Made by a program: the position numbers and the translations under genes. Positions 1 to 10,601 of a DNA stretch of 46,446 bases are shown piece by piece. This DNA is from a virus. The notes beneath the pieces are model-generated. The model did no database searches. It was not told where the DNA came from and saw only the letters and a list, made by a program, of their open reading frames with translations. Positions within the stretch are counted from its first letter, which is position 1. Each line of letters begins with the position of its first letter. The stretch is from the IMG/VR virus record IMGVR_UViG_3300034082_002353, positions 1 to 46,446 of that record; one strand, written 5' to 3'.

Positions 1-3000
1 CTTACTAGTTCATCCGGTACTTCAGGAACAAGTGGAACTTCCGGTACTGCCGGTTCATCTGGTACGTCAGGTACTTCAGGTACGTCCGGTTCAACCGGTA
101 CTTCTGGTACATCCGGCTCAAACGGTTCAAGTGGAACGTCTGGTTCAGCTGGGACTTCTGGTGCAGATGGCAGCTCTGGTACTTCAGGAATAGATGGAGT
201 CTCTGGAACAAACGGTTCTTCTGGAACTTCAGGTTCAGACGGCAGCTCAGGTACATCAGGTACTTCTGGTTCAACTGGTACATCAGGTTCTTCAGGTACT
301 TCTGGTTCAGACGGTAGCTCAGGTACTTCAGGAATAGATGGAGTCTCTGGAACAAACGGTTCTTCTGGAACTTCAGGTTCAGACGGTAGCTCAGGTACAT
401 CAGGTACATCAGGTACTTCTGGTTCAACTGGTACATCAGGTTCTTCAGGTACTTCTGGTTCAGACGGTAGCTCAGGTACTTCAGGAATAGATGGAGTTTC
501 CGGAACTTCAGGTTCAGCTGGAACTTCAGGTTCAGACGGTAGCTCAGGTACTTCAGGTTCTTCGGGAACATCAGGTACTTCAGGGTCAGCCGGTACTTCA
601 GGTACTTCTGGTTCAGACGGTAGTTCAGGTACTTCAGGAATAGATGGAGTCTCAGGAACAAGCGGTTCTTCTGGAACAAGCGGTTCAGACGGTAGCTCTG
701 GAACATCAGGCTCAAACGGTTCTTCTGGAACTTCAGGTTCTAACGGCTCAAGCGGTACATCAGGCTCAAATGGTAGCTCTGGAACTTCAGGGTCAGACGG
801 TTCTTCGGGAACATCAGGAATAGACGGAGTTTCCGGAACTTCAGGTTCAGCAGGTACGTCAGGTTCAGACGGTAGCTCAGGTACTTCCGGTTCAAATGGT
901 TCTTCTGGAACTTCCGGTTCAAACGGTTCTTCTGGAACTTCTGGTTCAAATGGATCTTCCGGAACATCAGGAATAGACGGAGTCTCAGGAACATCAGGTT
1001 CGGCTGGAACTTCAGGGTCAGATGGCTCAAGCGGTACTTCAGGTTCAAATGGTACCTCAGGTACTTCAGGTTCAAATGGTAGCTCTGGAACTTCAGGATC
1101 AAACGGTAGCTCAGGTACTTCAGGATCAGACGGTAGCTCAGGTACTTCTGGAATAGACGGAGTATCAGGAACTTCAGGTTCTGCCGGTACGTCCGGTTCA
1201 GATGGTTCTTCTGGAACTTCGGGTTCAAACGGAACTTCAGGTTCAAACGGTTCAAATGGTACCTCAGGTACTTCAGGTTCAAATGGTACCTCAGGTACTT
1301 CAGGATCAGACGGTAGCTCAGGTACATCAGGAATAGATGGAGTCTCAGGAACAAATGGTTCATCTGGTACGTCAGGTTCAGATGGTTCTTCTGGAACTTC
1401 AGGATCAAACGGTTCTTCTGGAACATCCGGTACATCAGGTTCAAACGGTTCTTCTGGAACTTCAGGTTCAGATGGTTCTTCAGGTACTTCTGGAATAGAT
1501 GGTGTATCAGGAACTTCAGGTTCAGCAGGTACGTCAGGTTCAGACGGTAGCTCAGGTACTTCTGGTTCTAACGGTTCTTCAGGTACTTCAGGAACTTCAG
1601 GTTCAAACGGCTCAAGCGGTACTTCTGGTTCATCTGGTACTTCGGGTACTTCAGGTTCAAATGGTAGCTCAGGTACTAGTGGCTCAAATGGTAGCTCGGG
1701 TACTAGCGGATCAAGTGGAACAAGTGGTTCAGCTGGAACTTCCGGCACAAGCGGAACTTCAGGTTCAAACGGTTCTTCTGGAACTTCGGGTTCAAACGGC
1801 TCAAGCGGTACTAGCGGTTCAGACGGTTCTTCTGGAACTTCTGGAATAGACGGAGTTTCTGGAACAAATGGTTCTTCGGGAACATCAGGTTCAGATGGTA
1901 GCTCAGGTACTTCAGGTTCTTCTGGAACATCAGGTACCTCCGGTTCAAATGGTAGCTCTGGTACTTCAGGAACATCTGGTTCAAATGGTTCTTCTGGTAC
2001 TAGTGGCTCAGACGGTAGCTCAGGTACTTCAGGCTCAAACGGTAGCTCTGGTACTTCAGGTTCTTCTGGAACTTCAGGTACTTCAGGTTCTAACGGTTCT
2101 TCGGGAACATCTGGTACATCTGGTACTTCAGGCTCTAACGGCTCAAGCGGTACATCAGGTTCAGACGGTTCTTCTGGAACTTCTGGAATAGATGGAGTCT
2201 CAGGAACAAACGGCTCAAGCGGAACTTCCGGCTCAGATGGTAGCTCAGGTACTTCAGGTACTTCAGGTTCAAATGGTAGCTCTGGAACATCAGGTTCAAA
2301 CGGTTCTTCAGGAACTTCAGGTTCAGACGGTTCTTCAGGAACATCCGGTACTTCTGGTTCAACTGGTACTTCAGGTACTTCAGGTTCAAACGGTTCTTCT
2401 GGAACATCAGGTACTTCTGGTTCAAATGGTTCTTCTGGAACTTCAGGTTCAAATGGTACCTCTGGTACATCAGGTTCAAATGGTTCTTCTGGAACTTCAG
2501 GCTCAGATGGTTCTTCAGGTACTAGTGGAATAGACGGAGTCTCAGGAACAAATGGTTCTTCTGGTACGTCAGGTTCAGCCGGTAGCTCAGGTACTTCTGG
2601 TTCGTCAGGAACATCAGGTTCTAACGGTTCATCTGGTACTTCAGGTTCAAACGGTTCTTCTGGAACATCGGGTTCAGACGGTAGCTCAGGTACTTCTGGT
2701 TCGTCAGGTACTTCAGGTTCAAACGGTTCTTCTGGAACATCAGGGACTTCCGGTTCAAATGGTAGCTCAGGTACTTCTGGAACAAGTGGTTCTAATGGTT
2801 CGTCAGGAACATCTGGTACATCAGGTTCAAATGGTTCTTCTGGAACGTCAGGATCAGATGGTTCTTCAGGTACTTCTGGAATAGACGGAGTCTCAGGAAC
2901 AAATGGTTCTTCTGGAACTTCAGGTTCAGACGGTAGCTCAGGTACTTCTGGTTCGTCAGGAACATCTGGTTCAAATGGATCAAGCGGAACGGCTGGAACA

Positions 3001-6000
3001 TCAGGTTCTTCTGGAACTACTGGAACTTCTGGTTCAAGTGGAACTTCGGGAACATCAGGTTCATCCGGCACGGCGGGTACAAGCGGAACTTCTGGAACTT
3101 CAGGTTCGTCAGGAACTTCTGGAACAAGCGGAACTTCTGGAACTTCCGGTTCAAGTGGAACATCTGGTTCTTCAGGAACTAGTGGAGCTACTGGAATATC
3201 GGCAGGTCAAATTTATTATTTTAATCAGTCAGTTGCTTCTGGAATAGGTACGTATAGAGACCTAAATATTAATCCGACCGGCGCTGCTCAACAATCAATA
3301 CTTAAAACTACAACAGGTACTACTCCAGTATTAGTACAACAATTTATAACTCCTGAATTAGGATTTTCTGTAATACCAGGAGGAACACAAAGATTCCATT
3401 TACATTTCTTAAAAGACGGCGCAGGATTTAATACAGACACATTTGTTACTATTGAATTAGCAAATAGTGCAGGTGTTAGTTATGGAACAGTAATACCAAC
3501 TAATCAAGTTCTTATAGGTTGGATTAGTTCAACGATTCCAGTTGAAGCTAACGTTGATGTAGTGCTACCAACAACAACTATTAATCCAACGGATAGAATG
3601 ATTGTTAAAATATACGTAGTCGATCAGTCTAGTGGAAATCATGATGTGACTTGGTACACTGAGGGAACTCAAAATTACTCTTTTGTGTTAACCTCAACTG
3701 GCCAAATTTCAAGTTCTTCTGGAACATCAGGTTCATCAGGCACTGCTGGTACAAGCGGAACATCCGGAACGTCAGGATCGACTGGTACAAGCGGAACCTC
3801 AGGAACTTCAGGTACGTCTGGAACCTCAGGAACCGCCGGTACTTCTGGTTCAAACGGCTCAAGTGGAACATCTGGTTCTAATGGTAGCTCAGGTACTTCT
3901 GGGACAAGCGGTTCTAATGGTTCTTCTGGAACAGCTGGAACTTCAGGTTCAAACGGCAGCTCAGGAACGTCAGGTACTTCTGGTTCAAACGGCTCAAGCG
4001 GTACTTCAGGATCAAATGGAAGTTCCGGAACAGCCGGTTCTTCTGGTACTTCCGGTATAGATGGAGTATCTGGAACTTCAGGTTCTGCTGGTACTTCAGG
4101 CTCTAATGGTTCTTCTGGAACTTCAGGTTCAAACGGATCAAGTGGAACTTCAGGTTCAAACGGTTCTTCTGGAACAAGTGGTTCAAATGGTAGCTCAGGT
4201 TCTTCTGGAACACGAGGTACTTCTGGTACTTCAGGTATAAGCGGAGTAGATGGTTCAAATGGTACATCCGGTACTTCAGGTTCTTCTGGAACCTCAGGTT
4301 CTAATGGATCTTCTGGTACATCTGGTTCTAATGGATCTTCTGGAACTTCAGGTACATCAGGTTCAAACGGTTCTTCTGGAACATCTGGAACTTCAGGGTC
4401 AAACGGATCAAGTGGTACAAGCGGTTCTTCTGGAACTTCTGGTTCTAATGGAAGCTCTGGCACATCAGGAACTTCCGGTTCAAATGGAAGTTCAGGTTCT
4501 TCTGGAACACGAGGTACTTCTGGAACAAGCGGTACTTCAGGTACAAGTGGTAGCTCGGGAACTTCCGGTATAGATGGAGTATCAGGAACGTCAGGTTCAG
4601 CTGGTACTTCAGGATCAAATGGAAGCTCCGGAACTTCTGGTTCAAACGGTTCGTCTGGTTCTTCTGGAACAAGAGGTACTTCTGGAACATCCGGAACATC
4701 AGGTTCAAATGGTTCTTCTGGAACAAGCGGTACGTCCGGTTCAAATGGTTCTTCTGGAACATCTGGAACTTCTGGTTCAAACGGAAGCTCTGGTACTTCA
4801 GGTACATCAGGTTCAAATGGTAGCTCAGGAACATCGGGTACTTCAGGAACATCAGGTACTTCCGGTTCAAATGGAAGCTCAGGTACTTCTGGAACTTCCG
4901 GGTCAAACGGTTCTTCCGGAACATCTGGGACTTCAGGTTCAAATGGAAGTTCAGGTACTTCAGGTACTTCAGGATCAAACGGTTCTTCTGGAACTTCTGG
5001 TTCAAATGGCTCTTCAGGTTCTTCTGGAACAAGAGGTACTTCAGGTACTTCAGGTTCAAGCGGAACATCAGGTATAGATGGAGTATCAGGAACGTCAGGT
5101 TCTGCTGGTACTTCTGGAACTTCTGGTTCAAATGGTTCTTCTGGTTCTTCTGGAACAAGAGGTACTTCAGGAACATCGGGTTCTAATGGTTCTTCAGGAA
5201 CATCTGGGACTTCTGGTTCAAATGGAAGTTCAGGTACGTCAGGAACATCCGGTTCAAGCGGAACTTCCGGTTCTTCAGGTTCTTCAGGTACTTCTGGTAC
5301 ATCTGGTTCTAATGGATCTTCTGGAACTTCTGGTTCTAATGGAAGCTCTGGAACATCAGGAACTTCCGGTTCAAACGGTAGCTCGGGTACTTCAGGTACT
5401 TCAGGATCAAACGGTTCGTCTGGAACTTCAGGTTCTTCTGGAACTTCTGGATCTAATGGTTCAAGCGGTACTGCTGGAACATCTGGTACATCAGGTTCAA
5501 CTGGTACATCCGGTACATCTGGTTCTAATGGAAGCTCAGGTTCTTCTGGAACAAGCGGAACTTCTGGGTCTAATGGCTCAAGCGGTACTTCCGGTTCTTC
5601 TGGAACCGCTGGAACTTCAGGTTCTTCAGGAACTTCCGGCTCAAGTGGAACTTCTGGTTCAAATGGTTCTTCTGGTTCTTCTGGAACAAGAGGTACTTCT
5701 GGAACATCAGGTACATCAGGCTCAAATGGTAGCTCTGGAACGTCAGGTATAGACGGTGTTTCTGGAACATCAGGTTCAGCTGGTACTTCAGGTTCAAATG
5801 GTAGCTCTGGTACTTCTGGAACAAGCGGAACTTCAGGATCAAATGGTAGCTCTGGTACATCAGGTTCTTCAGGTTCAAACGGTTCTTCTGGAACTAGTGG
5901 TTCAAACGGCTCAAGCGGTTCTTCTGGAACAAGAGGTACTTCAGGTACAAGCGGTACTTCAGGTACTTCTGGTTCTAATGGTTCTTCTGGAACTAGTGGA

Positions 6001-9000
6001 ACTTCAGGTTCTAATGGTTCTTCTGGAACTAGTGGAACTTCAGGTTCTAATGGAAGTTCAGGTACTTCTGGAACTTCAGGTTCAAACGGTTCATCTGGCA
6101 CGTCTGGTTCAAATGGTAGCTCAGGTACATCAGGTACTTCTGGTTCAAACGGTTCTTCGGGAACTTCTGGTTCTAACGGTAGCTCAGGTTCTTCTGGAAC
6201 AAGAGGTACTTCAGGTACATCCGGAACAAGTGGTACAGCTGGAACGTCCGGTTCTTCAGGTACTTCAGGTATAGACGGTGTATCCGGAACCTCAGGTTCA
6301 GCTGGAACATCAGGTTCTAACGGCTCAAGTGGAACTTCTGGTTCAAATGGAAGCTCAGGTTCTTCTGGAACAAGAGGAACATCCGGTACAAGCGGGACTT
6401 CAGGAACAAGCGGGACGTCCGGTTCAAATGGATCTTCTGGGACTTCTGGTTCTAACGGTTCTTCAGGAACAAGCGGGACTTCTGGTTCTAACGGTAGCTC
6501 AGGAACAAGCGGAACATCAGGTTCAAACGGATCAAGTGGTACTTCAGGTTCAAACGGATCAAGTGGAACATCCGGTACTTCCGGTTCAAATGGTTCTTCC
6601 GGAACATCTGGTTCTAACGGTTCTTCCGGAACAGCTGGTACTTCAGGTTCTTCAGGTACTTCCGGCTCAAGTGGAACATCAGGTTCAAACGGTTCTTCTG
6701 GAACAAGTGGTTCAAATGGTAGCTCAGGTTCTTCTGGAACACGAGGTACTTCAGGTACAAGCGGTACCTCAGGTACGTCAGGTTCAAGTGGAACATCAGG
6801 TATAGATGGAGTATCAGGAACTTCAGGTTCTGCTGGTACTTCCGGTTCAAATGGAAGCTCAGGTACTTCCGGTTCAAGTGGTTCTAACGGCTCAAGTGGT
6901 TCTTCTGGAACAAGAGGAACTAGTGGTACTTCAGGTACAGCTGGTACTTCCGGTTCAAATGGTTCTTCTGGAACTAGTGGAACTTCAGGTTCAAACGGTT
7001 CTTCTGGAACCTCAGGTTCTAATGGTTCTTCCGGCACTTCAGGAACATCAGGTTCAAATGGTAGCTCTGGAACTTCTGGAACAAGCGGTACAGCTGGTAC
7101 TTCCGGTTCAAACGGTTCATCTGGAACAAGCGGCGCATCTGGAGCATCAGGTACTTCTGGTACTTCAGGATCAAGCGGCTCAAACGGTAGCTCAGGTACG
7201 TCTGGTTCAAACGGTAGCTCAGGTACGTCAGGTACTTCAGGTTCAAACGGTAGCTCAGGTACGTCAGGTACTTCTGGTTCTAATGGAAGCTCTGGTACAT
7301 CAGGTTCAAATGGATCAAGTGGAACATCTGGAACATCAGGTTCAAACGGTTCAAGCGGCTCAAGCGGGACTTCAGGTTCAAATGGTTCAAGTGGTACTTC
7401 AGGTTCAAACGGCTCAAGTGGTTCTTCTGGAACAAGAGGAACAAGCGGTACTTCTGGAACTTCAGGTTCTAATGGATCTTCTGGAACTTCTGGTATAGAT
7501 GGAGTATCTGGAACATCAGGTTCTTCTGGAACATCAGGCTCTAACGGATCAAGCGGTTCTTCTGGAACACGAGGTACTTCTGGTACATCTGGTACATCAG
7601 GTACAAGCGGTTCTAATGGTAGCTCAGGTACAAGCGGAACTTCAGGTTCAAATGGAAGTTCAGGTACTTCAGGCTCAAACGGTAGCTCCGGTTCTTCTGG
7701 AACAAGAGGCACAAGCGGTACATCAGGTACATCTGGTTCAAATGGATCAAGTGGAACCTCTGGTACTTCCGGTTCAAATGGATCAAGTGGAACCTCTGGT
7801 ACTTCCGGTTCAAATGGTTCTTCTGGAACTTCAGGAACATCTGGTTCAAATGGTTCTTCTGGAACAAGCGGAACTTCAGGTTCAAATGGAAGTTCAGGTA
7901 CGTCAGGCTCAAACGGTAGCTCCGGTTCTTCTGGAACAAGAGGTACTTCAGGAACATCTGGTACATCTGGAACGTCAGGTTCAAACGGATCAAGTGGAAC
8001 ATCTGGTATAGATGGAGTATCAGGAACTTCAGGTTCGTCAGGTACTTCCGGTTCAAATGGTAGTTCCGGTACGTCAGGTTCAAATGGTAGCTCAGGTTCT
8101 TCTGGAACAAGAGGTACAAGCGGTACAAGCGGTACTTCTGGAACAGCCGGTTCTTCAGGCACATCTGGTACATCAGGTTCAAATGGTTCTTCTGGAACTT
8201 CAGGTTCAAATGGTTCTTCGGGAACTTCGGGAACTTCAGGTTCAAATGGTTCTTCTGGAACGTCAGGTTCAAACGGCTCAAGTGGTACAAGTGGTTCTTC
8301 AGGTACTTCTGGTTCGAATGGAAGCTCTGGTACTTCAGGTTCAAACGGTAGTTCAGGTTCTTCTGGAACAAGAGGTACTTCTGGTACTTCAGGAACATCT
8401 GGTTCTAACGGCTCAAGTGGAACTTCAGGTACATCTGGTTCAAATGGATCAAGCGGAACTTCCGGAACATCCGGCTCTAACGGTTCTTCTGGAACATCTG
8501 GTACTTCTGGTTCAAATGGATCAAGTGGAACTTCGGGTTCTAATGGTAGCTCAGGTACTTCAGGTACGTCAGGTTCTAATGGAAGTTCAGGTACATCTGG
8601 TACTTCCGGTTCAAATGGTTCTTCTGGTTCTTCTGGAACAAGAGGTACTTCTGGTACTTCAGGTACTTCCGGTTCAAGCGGAACTTCTGGTATAGACGGA
8701 GTATCCGGAACTTCAGGTTCTTCAGGTACATCCGGTTCAAATGGTAGCTCAGGTTCGTCTGGGACACGAGGTACTAGTGGTACATCAGGTACTTCAGGTT
8801 CAAATGGATCAAGCGGTACATCAGGTACTTCTGGTGCAAACGGCTCAAGTGGAACATCAGGTACTTCCGGTTCTAACGGTTCTTCTGGAACATCAGGTTC
8901 AGCTGGAAGTTCAGGTACATCCGGTTCAAACGGTTCTTCTGGAACGTCTGGAACATCTGGTTCAAATGGATCAAGTGGAACAAGCGGTTCAAATGGTAGC

Positions 9001-10587
9001 TCAGGTTCTTCTGGAACAAGCGGCTCAAACGGTTCTTCAGGTACATCAGGAACTTCAGGTTCAAATGGATCAAGCGGAACTTCCGGTTCAAATGGTAGCT
9101 CAGGTTCTTCTGGAACAAGAGGCACAAGCGGTACTTCTGGAACTTCTGGTTCAAACGGCTCAAGTGGTACTTCAGGATCAGCTGGTTCAAGCGGAACCTC
9201 CGGTATAGACGGAGTGTCTGGTACATCAGGCTCTTCTGGTACTTCTGGTTCAAATGGTTCTTCTGGTTCTTCTGGAACAAGAGGTACTTCTGGTACTTCT
9301 GGTTCTTCTGGTACTTCTGGTTCAAATGGTTCTTCTGGTTCTTCTGGTACTTCTGGTTCAAATGGTTCTTCTGGTTCTTCTGGAACAAGAGGTACTTCTG
9401 GTACTTCTGGTTCAAACGGCTCAAGCGGAACATCCGGAGCGACTGGTATTGCCGGTATTGACGGTTCAAATAGCGGTAGATGGTTATTTGATTCAAGTAT
9501 ACCAGCACACTCTAACCCTGGAGCAACATTCTTTAGAACAGATAGTGCTACCTTCGCTGCGCTAGCTAAACTTAGCGTATCTACAACTTCTTCTGCTAGT
9601 GTAAACTACGCAACCTGGTTATCATTAATAACCTCTAATAGCTTAATTCAAATTACCGAAGTTGGTAATAATAGCATAATAGGTATTTACAGACTTATTT
9701 CAATTACCAATAACACAACATGGTTTGATCTTGGACTTGCGCCAATCGCCGCAAATGGAACACTAACGAATGGAATAAACTATACAATTTCGTTTGTAAC
9801 ATTTGGTTCAAACGGCTCAAGCGGTACGGCTGGAACATCCGGTTCGTCTGGTTCTTCTGGAACAAGAGGTACTTCTGGTACTTCTGGAACTAGTGGAGCA
9901 ACTGGTGCACCTGGTGGAACAGGTTCTTCAGGTACTTCAGGTTCTTCTGGAACAAGAGGTACTTCTGGTACTTCAGGTTCAGCTGGAACATCAGGTACGT
10001 CAATCACAACGTCCGGTACATTTAATACATACGTAACATACGGTGCTTCTGGGACTACTATTGAAGATTCAACTTTCGATATTAGAGAAGACGATACTAA
10101 TGATGTTTTACTATTAGGACCAGTTGCACTATATGACGGTCGACCTAAAGAATACATTTACGGTAAACAGTCTGCATCTGACGATCGCGAAAAATTAGTT
10201 CATAATGGAGTACTCTATTCTGGACGGATTAACCCCATGGCAGCTGGTCAATTATTCATTGATCCAGGTACACCTATCCTATTTGACTTTCCAACCCCTA
10301 ATCGAATATACGGTATTGAATTATACGTAGTAGGTTCTGAAGAGGTTACCGGTTCAACTGATTATCGCCACTACACTGGAGCGGTTAAGAATATAGCCGG
10401 TGCTCTTTCACTAGTAGGTGCAGGTTTCACCGAAATTGTTGTTGCTCAAGATGCATCCCTATGGACTGCCACAATTACAGTCGGAGCCGGTGGAACTGAT
10501 CTTGCTGTAAAGATTAACAATAATGCCAATAATCGTATTACATTAGCAGCTAGATATGAAATAATAAGTAATGGAATGCTTCCATAA
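1..10587 (+). CDS. Giant collagen-like (Gly-X-Y) Ser/Thr-rich fibre protein, 5'-partial
   Basis: One reading frame is open from the first base to a TAA at 10585-10587, giving 3528 visible residues. No ATG, GTG or TTG occurs in frame before 3562, so the true start lies upstream; the GTG at 3562 is internal. Domains in visible residues: a tail of a preceding region (1-5), GXY block A (6-1067), a non-repetitive probably beta-rich domain (about 1068-1240), GXY block B (1241-3157), a second non-repetitive domain (3158-3268), 22 more triplets (3269-3334) and a globular C-terminal domain (3335-3528). Triplets are mainly [18 protein letters not shown] and GIDGVS, almost without proline. Collagen-like repeats are common in phage tail fibres. 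A very long virion appendage is the inferred role. The helix could be a collagen triple helix or a polyglycine-II-type bundle. Receptor and partners are unknown. Confidence 0.9.
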   Translation, partial: LTSSSGTSGTSGTSGTAGSSGTSGTSGTSGSTGTSGTSGSNGSSGTSGSAGTSGADGSSGTSGIDGVSGTNGSSGTSGSDGSSGTSGTSGSTGTSGSSGTSGSDGSSGTSGIDGVSGTNGSSGTSGSDGSSGTSGTSGTSGSTGTSGSSGTSGSDGSSGTSGIDGVSGTSGSAGTSGSDGSSGTSGSSGTSGTSGSAGTSGTSGSDGSSGTSGIDGVSGTSGSSGTSGSDGSSGTSGSNGSSGTSGSNGSSGTSGSNGSSGTSGSDGSSGTSGIDGVSGTSGSAGTSGSDGSSGTSGSNGSSGTSGSNGSSGTSGSNGSSGTSGIDGVSGTSGSAGTSGSDGSSGTSGSNGTSGTSGSNGSSGTSGSNGSSGTSGSDGSSGTSGIDGVSGTSGSAGTSGSDGSSGTSGSNGTSGSNGSNGTSGTSGSNGTSGTSGSDGSSGTSGIDGVSGTNGSSGTSGSDGSSGTSGSNGSSGTSGTSGSNGSSGTSGSDGSSGTSGIDGVSGTSGSAGTSGSDGSSGTSGSNGSSGTSGTSGSNGSSGTSGSSGTSGTSGSNGSSGTSGSNGSSGTSGSSGTSGSAGTSGTSGTSGSNGSSGTSGSNGSSGTSGSDGSSGTSGIDGVSGTNGSSGTSGSDGSSGTSGSSGTSGTSGSNGSSGTSGTSGSNGSSGTSGSDGSSGTSGSNGSSGTSGSSGTSGTSGSNGSSGTSGTSGTSGSNGSSGTSGSDGSSGTSGIDGVSGTNGSSGTSGSDGSSGTSGTSGSNGSSGTSGSNGSSGTSGSDGSSGTSGTSGSTGTSGTSGSNGSSGTSGTSGSNGSSGTSGSNGTSGTSGSNGSSGTSGSDGSSGTSGIDGVSGTNGSSGTSGSAGSSGTSGSSGTSGSNGSSGTSGSNGSSGTSGSDGSSGTSGSSGTSGSNGSSGTSGTSGSNGSSGTSGTSGSNGSSGTSGTSGSNGSSGTSGSDGSSGTSGIDGVSGTNGSSGTSGSDGSSGTSGSSGTSGSNGSSGTAGTSGSSGTTGTSGSSGTSGTSGSSGTAGTSGTSGTSGSSGTSGTSGTSGTSGSSGTSGSSGTSGATGISAGQIYYFNQSVASGIGTYRDLNINPTGAAQQSILKTTTGTTPVLVQQFITPELGFSVIPGGTQRFHLHFLKDGAGFNTDTFVTIELANSAGVSYGTVIPTNQVLIGWISSTIPVEANVDVVLPTTTINPTDRMIVKIYVVDQSSGNHDVTWYTEGTQNYSFVLTSTGQISSSSGTSGSSGTAGTSGTSGTSGSTGTSGTSGTSGTSGTSGTAGTSGSNGSSGTSGSNGSSGTSGTSGSNGSSGTAGTSGSNGSSGTSGTSGSNGSSGTSGSNGSSGTAGSSGTSGIDGVSGTSGSAGTSGSNGSSGTSGSNGSSGTSGSNGSSGTSGSNGSSGSSGTRGTSGTSGISGVDGSNGTSGTSGSSGTSGSNGSSGTSGSNGSSGTSGTSGSNGSSGTSGTSGSNGSSGTSGSSGTSGSNGSSGTSGTSGSNGSSGSSGTRGTSGTSGTSGTSGSSGTSGIDGVSGTSGSAGTSGSNGSSGTSGSNGSSGSSGTRGTSGTSGTSGSNGSSGTSGTSGSNGSSGTSGTSGSNGSSGTSGTSGSNGSSGTSGTSGTSGTSGSNGSSGTSGTSGSNGSSGTSGTSGSNGSSGTSGTSGSNGSSGTSGSNGSSGSSGTRGTSGTSGSSGTSGIDGVSGTSGSAGTSGTSGSNGSSGSSGTRGTSGTSGSNGSSGTSGTSGSNGSSGTSGTSGSSGTSGSSGSSGTSGTSGSNGSSGTSGSNGSSGTSGTSGSNGSSGTSGTSGSNGSSGTSGSSGTSGSNGSSGTAGTSGTSGSTGTSGTSGSNGSSGSSGTSGTSGSNGSSGTSGSSGTAGTSGSSGTSGSSGTSGSNGSSGSSGTRGTSGTSGTSGSNGSSGTSGIDGVSGTSGSAGTSGSNGSSGTSGTSGTSGSNGSSGTSGSSGSNGSSGTSGSNGSSGSSGTRGTSGTSGTSGTSGSNGSSGTSGTSGSNGSSGTSGTSGSNGSSGTSGTSGSNGSSGTSGSNGSSGTSGTSGSNGSSGTSGSNGSSGSSGTRGTSGTSGTSGTAGTSGSSGTSGIDGVSGTSGSAGTSGSNGSSGTSGSNGSSGSSGTRGTSGTSGTSGTSGTSGSNGSSGTSGSNGSSGTSGTSGSNGSSGTSGTSGSNGSSGTSGSNGSSGTSGTSGSNGSSGTSGSNGSSGTAGTSGSSGTSGSSGTSGSNGSSGTSGSNGSSGSSGTRGTSGTSGTSGTSGSSGTSGIDGVSGTSGSAGTSGSNGSSGTSGSSGSNGSSGSSGTRGTSGTSGTAGTSGSNGSSGTSGTSGSNGSSGTSGSNGSSGTSGTSGSNGSSGTSGTSGTAGTSGSNGSSGTSGASGASGTSGTSGSSGSNGSSGTSGSNGSSGTSGTSGSNGSSGTSGTSGSNGSSGTSGSNGSSGTSGTSGSNGSSGSSGTSGSNGSSGTSGSNGSSGSSGTRGTSGTSGTSGSNGSSGTSGIDGVSGTSGSSGTSGSNGSSGSSGTRGTSGTSGTSGTSGSNGSSGTSGTSGSNGSSGTSGSNGSSGSSGTRGTSGTSGTSGSNGSSGTSGTSGSNGSSGTSGTSGSNGSSGTSGTSGSNGSSGTSGTSGSNGSSGTSGSNGSSGSSGTRGTSGTSGTSGTSGSNGSSGTSGIDGVSGTSGSSGTSGSNGSSGTSGSNGSSGSSGTRGTSGTSGTSGTAGSSGTSGTSGSNGSSGTSGSNGSSGTSGTSGSNGSSGTSGSNGSSGTSGSSGTSGSNGSSGTSGSNGSSGSSGTRGTSGTSGTSGSNGSSGTSGTSGSNGSSGTSGTSGSNGSSGTSGTSGSNGSSGTSGSNGSSGTSGTSGSNGSSGTSGTSGSNGSSGSSGTRGTSGTSGTSGSSGTSGIDGVSGTSGSSGTSGSNGSSGSSGTRGTSGTSGTSGSNGSSGTSGTSGANGSSGTSGTSGSNGSSGTSGSAGSSGTSGSNGSSGTSGTSGSNGSSGTSGSNGSSGSSGTSGSNGSSGTSGTSGSNGSSGTSGSNGSSGSSGTRGTSGTSGTSGSNGSSGTSGSAGSSGTSGIDGVSGTSGSSGTSGSNGSSGSSGTRGTSGTSGSSGTSGSNGSSGSSGTSGSNGSSGSSGTRGTSGTSGSNGSSGTSGATGIAGIDGSNSGRWLFDSSIPAHSNPGATFFRTDSATFAALAKLSVSTTSSASVNYATWLSLITSNSLIQITEVGNNSIIGIYRLISITNNTTWFDLGLAPIAANGTLTNGINYTISFVTFGSNGSSGTAGTSGSSGSSGTRGTSGTSGTSGATGAPGGTGSSGTSGSSGTRGTSGTSGSAGTSGTSITTSGTFNTYVTYGASGTTIEDSTFDIREDDTNDVLLLGPVALYDGRPKEYIYGKQSASDDREKLVHNGVLYSGRINPMAAGQLFIDPGTPILFDFPTPNRIYGIELYVVGSEEVTGSTDYRHYTGAVKNIAGALSLVGAGFTEIVVAQDASLWTATITVGAGGTDLAVKINNNANNRITLAARYEIISNGMLP
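16..3201 (+). repeat. GXY repeat block A (354 triplets, Asp-containing)
   Basis: Glycine falls at every ninth base from 16 to 3201 without a break. The triplets GSD and GIDGVS give net negative charge, and GTR is absent. Synonymous codons for Gly, Ser and Thr are mixed, so the protein repeat is far more regular than the DNA. The first five residues (LTSSS) are outside the register and resemble the [11 protein letters not shown] lead-in of block B. The block therefore probably starts just inside the window, after a domain that lies upstream. Confidence 0.93.
3721..9471 (+). repeat. GXY repeat block B (639 triplets, Arg-containing)
   Basis: Uninterrupted nine-base register. Triplets are mainly GTS, GSN and GSS with about 22 GTR triplets and ten GIDGVS marks at 4057, 4570, 5074, 5749, 6271, 6802, 7495, 8008, 8692 and 9205. 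GSD, frequent in block A, is not seen here. The GSSGTRG segment is encoded by almost the same bases each time, unlike the neighbouring triplets. Confidence 0.93.
9241..9420 (+). repeat. Recently homogenised tandem repeat at the end of block B
   Basis: Identical stretches starting ACTTCTGGTTCAAATGG begin at 9241, 9313 and 9349, and GGTTCTTCTGGAACAAGAGG recurs around 9265 and 9375. Nearly all Ser and Gly codons here are TCT and GGT, in contrast to the mixed codons of the rest of the block. This looks like a recent slippage or unequal-recombination expansion. Confidence 0.75.
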
Positions 10588-10601
10588 AAAATAGAATATA
10601 A

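Noticed and set aside
5-3247. Several 60-240 codon frames on both strands within block A
   Set aside because: All are low-complexity shadows (LVQ-, NLKY-type) of the nine-base repeat in other frames; the true frame is open across the entire region.
3562-3564. GTG as the start of the giant fibre gene
   Set aside because: The same frame is open back to base 1 with continuous GXY repeat and a domain leading into it, so this GTG is an internal valine.
3675-9125. A 1816-codon open frame on the minus strand rich in PEVP/EPE
   Set aside because: It is the antisense of the GXY repeat: codons for Gly, Ser and Thr rarely produce stops in that frame. The plus-strand frame continues on both sides, with non-repetitive domains.
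16-9471. CRISPR-like array
   Set aside because: The periodic DNA is protein-coding with a strict nine-base register and no constant repeat/variable spacer organisation.
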